From Pseudomonadota bacterium (GTDB taxonomy: Bacteria; Pseudomonadota; Alphaproteobacteria; Sphingomonadales; Sphingomonadaceae): a stretch of DNA of 46,820 bases. A program made the translations under genes and the position numbers. The stretch's first letter is position 1, and every line of letters starts with the position of its first letter. The stretch covers positions 1-46,820 of the forward strand of contig JAEZCS010000228.1 of NCBI GenBank assembly GCA_023433445.1, in the 5' to 3' direction. Below, piece by piece: positions 41,610 through 46,820 of this stretch. The notes under the pieces were generated by a model. That model was not told where the DNA came from, searched no databases, and worked only from the letters and a program-made list of their open reading frames with translations.

Positions 41610-42341
41610 TCAGTCTCGAAACTTACCCTTCAACTCCTGCACCCGCGCAATAACTTCGTCCAACATGGTGAAGCGGTTGCCCTCATGGGCTTGCGGCAGG
41701 AGCGATGCGACGACGAACGCCGCGGATTCGCGGGCCAGATCGTGCGGGGAAATCGGGCCGGTCGGTTTGTACCAGCGGATATAGGAGGTGAGGACGCCCA
41801 AGATCGTGAAGCTGGAAATGCGCAGATCTATTTGGGCATCGAATATGCCCGCCGAAACGCCCCGGCTGATGATGGACCGCAGATAGGCCTGATAGGCGTC
41901 GCGTTCAGCGGAAATCTGTTCCCGCTTGTCGGGCGCAAGATATTTAGCGTCCTGAATGATAACGATGCCGCGGTCGATACGATCATGCACCGCGTTCAAC
42001 AGGATGTGCCCGTAGCAGAAGGCGGCAAGCTGTTCCGCCGGGCTCGACGCGAAATGATCGCAAAGGCGGATATTTTCGCCCAGTCCCTGGCTGCCCATCT
42101 TGATCACTTCGTAGAGGAGATCCTCCTTCGAACTGATGTAATGATAGAGACTGCCCTTCAGAACACCTACGGCATCGGCAATATCCTTAAGGCTCGTGCC
42201 GTTGAAACCGCGGTCTGCAAATAATTCGCCTGCGATCAAGACGATGTCTTCGAAGCGGCGCTCTCCATTGCCGGTTTTCGGCGTGCGCCCCTTTCTCTCT
42301 GGCGGGCGGGCGCCGTTGCGCCCGATAGTGTCATTTTTCAT
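41610..42341 (-). CDS. TetR/AcrR-family transcriptional regulator
   Basis: A 243-residue regulator. The N-terminal helix-turn-helix reads RFEDIVLIAGELFADRGFNGTSLKDIADAVGVLKGSLYHYISSKEDLLYEV. The ligand-binding domain is of the type seen with CoA-ester catabolic genes (AYLRSIISRGVSAGIF, ISSFTILGVLTSYIRWYKPTGPI). It lies at the downstream end of the leftward amidohydrolase-to-phhB gene series, 95 bp after phhB, and likely represses that operon, responding to a CoA ester or substrate. Confidence 0.88.
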   Translation of the reverse strand: MKNDTIGRNGARPPERKGRTPKTGNGERRFEDIVLIAGELFADRGFNGTSLKDIADAVGVLKGSLYHYISSKEDLLYEVIKMGSQGLGENIRLCDHFASSPAEQLAAFCYGHILLNAVHDRIDRGIVIIQDAKYLAPDKREQISAERDAYQAYLRSIISRGVSAGIFDAQIDLRISSFTILGVLTSYIRWYKPTGPISPHDLARESAAFVVASLLPQAHEGNRFTMLDEVIARVQELKGKFRD

Positions 42342-42436
42342 CGTCCTGCGATGGTCTCCAAATGCCTTGCATCTGTCCTGCTACACGAGACCGCCTTAAC
42401 GCGCCAGCGCCAGGCAGGATCATCGCCGCGTTTCAA

Positions 42437-42721
42437 TCAGCAGGCCTCATCCATCAATCGGGCAAGGGCGACGTCCAGCGTCGTGACCGTCCCGGCGTCA
42501 TGCGTCGTCAACTCGACCTCGACCCGGTTGTAGACATTGCGCCATTCCGGGTGGTGATCCAGCTTTTCCGCCTGGACGCCGACGCGGATCATGAAAGCCA
42601 GCGCGCCGCCGAAATCGGGAAACAGGAAGGTTCGGCTGATCGCCCTGCCTTCTCGGGTGACCGACCATCCAGAGAGTTGTTCAGCTGCCGTTGCGGCATC
42701 GAGGGGTTCGAATCGCGTCAT
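42437..42721 (-). CDS. phhB: 4a-hydroxytetrahydrobiopterin dehydratase (pterin-4a-carbinolamine dehydratase)
   Basis: A 94-residue PCD/DCoH enzyme that dehydrates 4a-hydroxytetrahydropterin, recycling the cofactor of pterin-dependent hydroxylases. The signature is complete: KLDHHPEWRNVYNRVEVELTTHDAGTVTTLDVALA, with the catalytic His pair, Tyr and THDxG. It starts 24 bp after folE, so the two are co-transcribed. Confidence 0.93.
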   Translation of the reverse strand: MTRFEPLDAATAAEQLSGWSVTREGRAISRTFLFPDFGGALAFMIRVGVQAEKLDHHPEWRNVYNRVEVELTTHDAGTVTTLDVALARLMDEAC

Positions 42722-42745
42722 GCTACGTCATCCTTGCTCATCGCG

Positions 42746-43342
42746 TTATAGCCCGATCAATCCCATGATTTCCCGCCGTGCCTTTTCATCGTCGCGGAAC
42801 ACCCCCATCATGCGGCTGGTGGTCATCTGAACGCCGGGAGTCTGGACGCCCCGCGCCGTCATGCAGGCGTGGCTGGCCTGGATCACCACCGCGACGCCCA
42901 GAGGCTTGAGATGTTCCCAGATGCAGTCGGCAATCTCTGCCGTTAGCCGTTCCTGGACCTGGAGCCGTTGGGCAAAACCATGCAGCACGCGCGCCAGTTT
43001 CGAAATGCCCACCACGCGGTTGCGCGGCAAATAGGCGATATGCGCATGCCCGATGATCGGTGCGAGATGATGTTCGCAATGGGACTGGAAGGGAATGTCG
43101 CGCAGCAGCACGATCTCGTCATAGCCGCCCACCTCGTCGAAGGTTCGCGACAGATGCCGGGACGGGTCCTCATGATAGCCGCGAAAATATTCGCGCCATG
43201 CCTTTGCCACGCGGGTTGGCGTGTCGACCAGTCCCTCGCGCTCCGGATCATCGCCTGCCCAACCGATCAGGGTGCGAACCGCGTCCTGCACCGCGCCGGG
43301 GATGGCATCGTCATTCATCAGCAAAGTGGTTTGCATGTCCAT
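42746..43342 (-). CDS. folE: GTP cyclohydrolase I
   Basis: A 198-residue type I enzyme: GTP to 7,8-dihydroneopterin triphosphate, the entry to folate and biopterin. The zinc site is CEHHLAPIIGHAHIAYLP with the second cysteine in SHACMTARGV. The start EGLVDTPTRVAKAWREYF is typical. AAGGAA lies 8 nt before the ATG at 43342. It sits inside a CoA-ester catabolic operon rather than with folate genes, next to phhB, which suggests a second, pathway-dedicated folE copy. Confidence 0.95.
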   Translation of the reverse strand: MDMQTTLLMNDDAIPGAVQDAVRTLIGWAGDDPEREGLVDTPTRVAKAWREYFRGYHEDPSRHLSRTFDEVGGYDEIVLLRDIPFQSHCEHHLAPIIGHAHIAYLPRNRVVGISKLARVLHGFAQRLQVQERLTAEIADCIWEHLKPLGVAVVIQASHACMTARGVQTPGVQMTTSRMMGVFRDDEKARREIMGLIGL

Positions 43343-43371
43343 TCTGACGTTCCTTGCCGGGCAATGCCCTG

Positions 43372-44364
43372 TCAGTTGAAAAAGGCGGATTCCGCCGAGG
43401 CTGGAATGGCTGCGCCGGTGATCTTCGCGCGCTGAAGGGCGCTCCAGAAATAGCGATAAGTTGCACGGTCGTGCAGCTCGCCCTGATACTGGATCGGACC
43501 CCAATCGGCCTGCTGAGCAGCGGTCAGGATCGCCGCAGCGTCAGCGATTTCCGAATGGTCGGGCCGCATTGCCTCGACAATGGGGACGATCTGCGCGGGG
43601 TAGATGCTCCACATGCGCTGGAAACCGAATTCGTCGCGGGCGCGCTTTGCGTCGGCATGGATGCGGTCCACATCCTTGAGATCAAGGCAGACATTGTGCG
43701 CAGGCACCAGGCCAGCGCCCAGCGCAGCGGCCGTCACCTCGGCTTTTGCGCGGGCGAGCAGGCGATGTTCGAACTGGCCCGGAGACCGCATGGCTGATGC
43801 CGGAATGGCGCCATTATGCGCGCTGACGAAATCCATGAGGCCGAAGTCGAGCACCTGCATCCAGGGGAGCGCTGCAATATCATTCACATCAGCCAGAGCG
43901 CCATGCGTTTCGATGAGGGCGTGGATCGGGATGATCCGATCGATCCCCCGGCTGGCGCAACCTTGCCGGATATAGTCGATGACTCCGGCAAGCTGGGCCG
44001 CGGAGGTCGACTTGGGCACGGTAATATAGGCGACCTGCGCGCCCGCGCCGGACAGGATGATATCGACATCCTGACGCCAATGGTAGTGCGACGGGTCATG
44101 GATGCGGATGCCCGCCTGCCGGCAACGGTTCTGAGGAGAAGCGATCATGGCGGCGACCATTTTCGCATGCTCCGTCTCGGTGCCGGTCGCCGCTCCATCC
44201 TCGCAGTCGCAAGTGATGTCGAAGATCGGGCCAAGCTGTTCCTGCAGCTGAAAAGCCTTGCCGATCAGTTTCTCGCTCCCCGCGAAATGTTCGCAACTGG
44301 CGATCGTGGGGAACGGCTTTTCGCCGTTGAACAGGGCCTGATCAGGATGGACCGCGTTGGACAT
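43372..44364 (-). CDS. HpcH/HpaI aldolase / citrate-lyase beta-like CoA-ester lyase (malyl-CoA lyase type)
   Basis: A 330-residue TIM-barrel lyase of the CitE/malyl-CoA lyase class, which splits a 3-hydroxyacyl-CoA dicarboxylate to acetyl- or propionyl-CoA and glyoxylate or pyruvate. The metal motif is FDITCDCEDGA and another site is LDFGLMDFVSAHNGA. GFQRMWSIYPAQIVPIVEAM is the typical C-terminal part. A 39-bp gap separates it from the upstream MaoC gene. Likely substrates given the neighbours are malyl-CoA or methylmalyl-CoA; citramalyl-CoA is an alternative. Confidence 0.85.
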   Translation of the reverse strand: MSNAVHPDQALFNGEKPFPTIASCEHFAGSEKLIGKAFQLQEQLGPIFDITCDCEDGAATGTETEHAKMVAAMIASPQNRCRQAGIRIHDPSHYHWRQDVDIILSGAGAQVAYITVPKSTSAAQLAGVIDYIRQGCASRGIDRIIPIHALIETHGALADVNDIAALPWMQVLDFGLMDFVSAHNGAIPASAMRSPGQFEHRLLARAKAEVTAAALGAGLVPAHNVCLDLKDVDRIHADAKRARDEFGFQRMWSIYPAQIVPIVEAMRPDHSEIADAAAILTAAQQADWGPIQYQGELHDRATYRYFWSALQRAKITGAAIPASAESAFFN

Positions 44365-44403
44365 GAAGACTGCCTTTTTTATCGGGGGAAAGGAAACGGC
44401 CCG

Positions 44404-45459
44404 TCACGCCGCTCGGCGTGGTATCAGGACGCTGTGATCGAGATCGAGGACGACATGGGGGTGGCTGCGCAATGTCTCGGCCGCTCCGTCCCATTGAAAT
44501 TCGGACGGTGGGAGATCGCGCAGACCGATCAGCCGCAGCCGTAGCACGGCGGCATCAGCCCGGCCGGGCAGGGGTTGGGCGTCGATGACCTGCGTCACGC
44601 TGTAAAGCGTGTCGCCTGCAAAAGTTGGCGCGACATGGGTGCCGCCGTTGATGGCAAGGATGGCGAGGACATTTTCCAGACCGTCACAGGCCAATGCGCG
44701 GCATATCGACATTACATGACCGCCATAGACCAGTCTGCGCTTATGCCGGGTGGCCCGCATCATCAGTCCGTCGAAATGCACCTGCGCGTCATTCTGGTAG
44801 AGCCGGGTGGCGGACATATGGTCGGATTCCTCCACCGTCATGCCGGATGCATGATCGATGCGTTGGCCCGGCGTGTAATCCTCCCAGCTGGCATGGGATC
44901 CGGTTGCACGGCTCAGCGCGTCATGGCTGACCGATCCCGTGGTGACGGTCAGCCGGTCGGCCGTGACGATCGCCGGAAGATCAGGCCTGACGTCGGTTCC
45001 GGGGCCGTTGTCCGCCATTTTCTTGCGGACGAGTACCCAGCGCACCCAGGTGAGCACCGGCTGGCCATGCTGGTTCACGGCTTCCGACCGGACATAGACG
45101 ACGCCGCTGTCACCGCCGCTCGTTTCCCGCAGGCCGATTACACAGGAACGGGCAGCTATGGTGTCGCCGCCATAGACGGGCATGAGGAAGCGCACATCGG
45201 CATAGCCGAGATTGGCGACGGCGTTGAGGGAAATGTCCGCCACCGTCTTGCCAAAGGCGAGGTTGAAGACAAGCAGATCGTCAAGTGGCCGTGCGGGATG
45301 TCCCAGGCTGGCCGCGAGCGGGCTGGAGGACATCAGGGGATTACGGGTTCCGGTCAGGGCGACATAGAGCGATGCATCGGCATCCGTGACCGTCCGGGGC
45401 AAAGGATGCTCGAACTGTTGCCCGATATGAAAATCTTCGAAGAAATTGCCTCGTGGCAT
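44404..45459 (-). CDS. MaoC-like double-hotdog hydratase (mesaconyl-CoA hydratase type)
   Basis: A 351-residue protein with two hotdog folds, the length and layout of mesaconyl-CoA (beta-methylmalyl-CoA) hydratases. First domain: FFEDFHIGQQFEHPLPRTVTDADASLYVALTG. The second: WEDYTPGQRIDHASGMTVEESDHMSATRLYQNDAQVHFD, where DHMSATRLYQN corresponds to the hydratase active-site helix, then YGGHVMSICRALA. It would add water to an enoyl-CoA diacid. The start is 6 bp after the CoA transferase stop. Confidence 0.8.
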   Translation of the reverse strand: MPRGNFFEDFHIGQQFEHPLPRTVTDADASLYVALTGTRNPLMSSSPLAASLGHPARPLDDLLVFNLAFGKTVADISLNAVANLGYADVRFLMPVYGGDTIAARSCVIGLRETSGGDSGVVYVRSEAVNQHGQPVLTWVRWVLVRKKMADNGPGTDVRPDLPAIVTADRLTVTTGSVSHDALSRATGSHASWEDYTPGQRIDHASGMTVEESDHMSATRLYQNDAQVHFDGLMMRATRHKRRLVYGGHVMSICRALACDGLENVLAILAINGGTHVAPTFAGDTLYSVTQVIDAQPLPGRADAAVLRLRLIGLRDLPPSEFQWDGAAETLRSHPHVVLDLDHSVLIPRRAA

Positions 45460-45465
45460 GCATTG

Positions 45466-46617
45466 TTACTCCGATATCGCTGACGGCCGGGATGCATCAT
45501 GCTCGCCCAGGCGAGGGGCGCGCCGAGCGGGCAGAGGGGCCGGGTCGATCGTAAAGGGGCTGGTCACCATCGGCACGATGGCGTCGCCATCGATAATGGG
45601 GCTCAGCATGTTGTTTGCATGCAGTTGGGGGTCGGACAGCACCTCTTCGGGAGAGGCAATCTTCTGCCACAGGACACCCGACTGATCGAAGAGGGCCTGC
45701 CAGCGGGGCAGGGGCTCGGACGCAAACAAGCGATCAAGCAGCGGGATCAACTCGGCACGATGCTGGCGGATCAGCCGGGCAGTCGCGAAACGCGGATCAT
45801 CTGCCAGTTCGCTCCTGCCGATCGCCTTGCACAGCCGCACAAAGCCACGGCGTGAATCTATTTCCGTCAGGAAGAACCAGCGGCCATCGGCGGCGCGATA
45901 GCCGTTGACCATCGGCGTCCGGCATTCGGTTCGCGGCTGCTGCGCGCCCATGCCGCCATGCACGGCCTGCACCGCCAGGTCGCCACCCATGACATAGGCG
46001 CCGGTCTGCAGCAGGGAAGTTTCGACCAGTCCGCCTTTGCCTGTCCATTCGCGGCGTAGGAGCGCTGAAACTATGCCGGCATAGGCGGCAAGTGCCATGG
46101 TCATGTCGCCATAACCGCCAGTCGGCACGGGGGGCGTCCCACCCGGCACCAGCATCTGGTGCATCAGACCGCTGCGGGCCCAGAAGCCGCCCACGTCGAA
46201 CACGCCGGTGTCGCGATCCGGACCACGCAGACCCATGCCCGTGATCGATGCATAGATCAGGCGCGGGAAGCGCTCCATCACCTTGTCGGGGTCCAATTCC
46301 AAACGCTGGAGTGATCCGGGCCGCAGGTTGGTGATGAAGACATCCGCTTCCGCGAGCAGATCGTCCAGCACCGCACGCCCGGCAGGCGTCGCCAGATCGA
46401 GCACGACGCTGTCCTTGCCGCGATTGAGGAGGGAGAAGGTCGGGCTGGTCTTGTCGCTGCCCATCGCTCCCAGAAAATCGCGCCCCGGATCGCCCGTTGC
46501 CGGTTCGATCTTGACCACCTGCGCCGACAGGTCGGCCAGCAGGGCCGCAGCCCCCGGTGCGGCGAGCCAGCTGCCCAGCTCGACGCCCTTGAGGCGCGGT
46601 CTTCCTTCCCCCTCCAT
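45466..46617 (-). CDS. CaiB/BaiF family CoA transferase
   Basis: A 383-residue family III CoA transferase, moving CoA between carboxylic acids. The body is normal: KGVELGSWLAAPGAAALLADLSAQVVKIE, GDPGRDF, FSLLNRGKDSVVLDLATPAGRAVLDDLLAEADVFITNLRPGSLQRL, and PRLIYASITGMGLRGPDRD. At the catalytic aspartate position of the family (SLL-D) the sequence reads VETSLLQTGAY, a Gln, so the activity should not be assumed. It is 6 bp upstream of the MaoC gene and 13 bp downstream of the amidohydrolase gene; ATG at 46617 is preceded by AAGGATCAC. Confidence 0.87.
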   Translation of the reverse strand: MEGEGRPRLKGVELGSWLAAPGAAALLADLSAQVVKIEPATGDPGRDFLGAMGSDKTSPTFSLLNRGKDSVVLDLATPAGRAVLDDLLAEADVFITNLRPGSLQRLELDPDKVMERFPRLIYASITGMGLRGPDRDTGVFDVGGFWARSGLMHQMLVPGGTPPVPTGGYGDMTMALAAYAGIVSALLRREWTGKGGLVETSLLQTGAYVMGGDLAVQAVHGGMGAQQPRTECRTPMVNGYRAADGRWFFLTEIDSRRGFVRLCKAIGRSELADDPRFATARLIRQHRAELIPLLDRLFASEPLPRWQALFDQSGVLWQKIASPEEVLSDPQLHANNMLSPIIDGDAIVPMVTSPFTIDPAPLPARRAPRLGEHDASRPSAISE

Positions 46618-46630
46618 CAACGGTGATCCT

Positions 46631-46820
46631 TCAGGCCGCCACCGCCGGAACAGGCGCGACCAGACCGAGCGCGCGGCCGGTATTGTCGCGCATGATGAGG
46701 CGTAGTTCCTCATCAGTCAGTTCAGGCAGATGGTCGACAAGGTCCGAAGGCAGGTGCACGCCTTCGGGATGGGGCCAATCGGACCCGCCCAGCACGCAGG
46801 TTGCGCCAAGCGCCTTCACC
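46631..46820 (-). CDS. Amidohydrolase-2-type metal-dependent hydrolase, C-terminal part only
   Basis: About 63 residues up to the window edge, frame open to the right, so the start lies outside. The motif LGGSDWPHPEG is the metal-binding aspartate of the amidohydrolase-2 TIM barrel, and ELTDEELRLIMRDNTGRALGL is the typical end. Members hydrolyse lactones or decarboxylate aromatic and dicarboxylic acids. It is the most upstream visible gene of the leftward operon. The M at 46819 is internal. Confidence 0.75.
   Translation of the reverse strand, partial: VKALGATCVLGGSDWPHPEGVHLPSDLVDHLPELTDEELRLIMRDNTGRALGLVAPVPAVAA

Overview
The window is high-GC chromosomal DNA from an alphaproteobacterium, most likely a sphingomonad (Sphingobium/Sphingomonas group). 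The basis is protein style: TrcR/DUF1013, an RcdA/DUF1465 protein, the alphaproteobacterial DksA with a degenerate zinc finger, small YdcH/DUF465 proteins, a TamA-TamB pair and Sua5/ArgC variants of the alphaproteobacterial type. No species call is possible from sequence alone.

Region 1 (1-16.9 kb) is ordinary housekeeping DNA: the 3' part of trcR, an acyl-CoA ligase, msrA, a small lipoprotein, a Sua5-type tRNA-modification enzyme, a DUF815 ATPase, a PQQ-type sugar dehydrogenase, argC overlapping an NlpC/P60 peptidase and a MarR regulator, an M17 aminopeptidase, a DUF4163 lipoprotein, rimO, a K+ channel with TrkA domains, surE and serS. Two palindromic REP-like elements lie between genes here. 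Region 2 (16.9-28.1 kb) has a host-attachment-type protein, a striking Ser/Thr/Gly repeat protein with a PEP-CTERM-like tail, dksA, a PilZ protein, two DUF465 genes, rcdA, tamA-tamB and a small outer-membrane barrel. Region 3 (28-35 kb) has pyrF with a LapA-domain gene, the two-gene NHEJ system ku-ligD, an EF-hand protein and purB with a strong terminator.

At 35,074-35,093 there is a 20-nt piece that exactly fits the 3' end of a tRNA (probably tRNA-Pro) on the minus strand, including CCA, but with no tRNA body. I read this as an attachment-site duplication and hence the left border of an integrated element. What follows is accessory in character: a long non-coding stretch, a TraK-like/TraL-like pair, a 588-bp intergenic region with three copies of a 12-bp palindromic motif and two bracketed hairpins, a DnaQ-like exonuclease, an unknown protein, a PolB-like exonuclease and a 5'-truncated dnaE2 remnant.

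The right end (41.6-46.8 kb) is one leftward operon: amidohydrolase (cut by the window edge), CaiB-type CoA transferase, double-hotdog MaoC hydratase, CitE/malyl-CoA-lyase-type lyase, folE, phhB and, after a gap, a TetR regulator. The three CoA enzymes resemble the mesaconyl-CoA/methylmalyl-CoA set. Pairing folE with phhB inside a catabolic operon suggests a pterin-dependent hydroxylase upstream of the window. If the tRNA border is right, this operon may be island cargo; the intact tRNA and integrase would then lie beyond the right edge.
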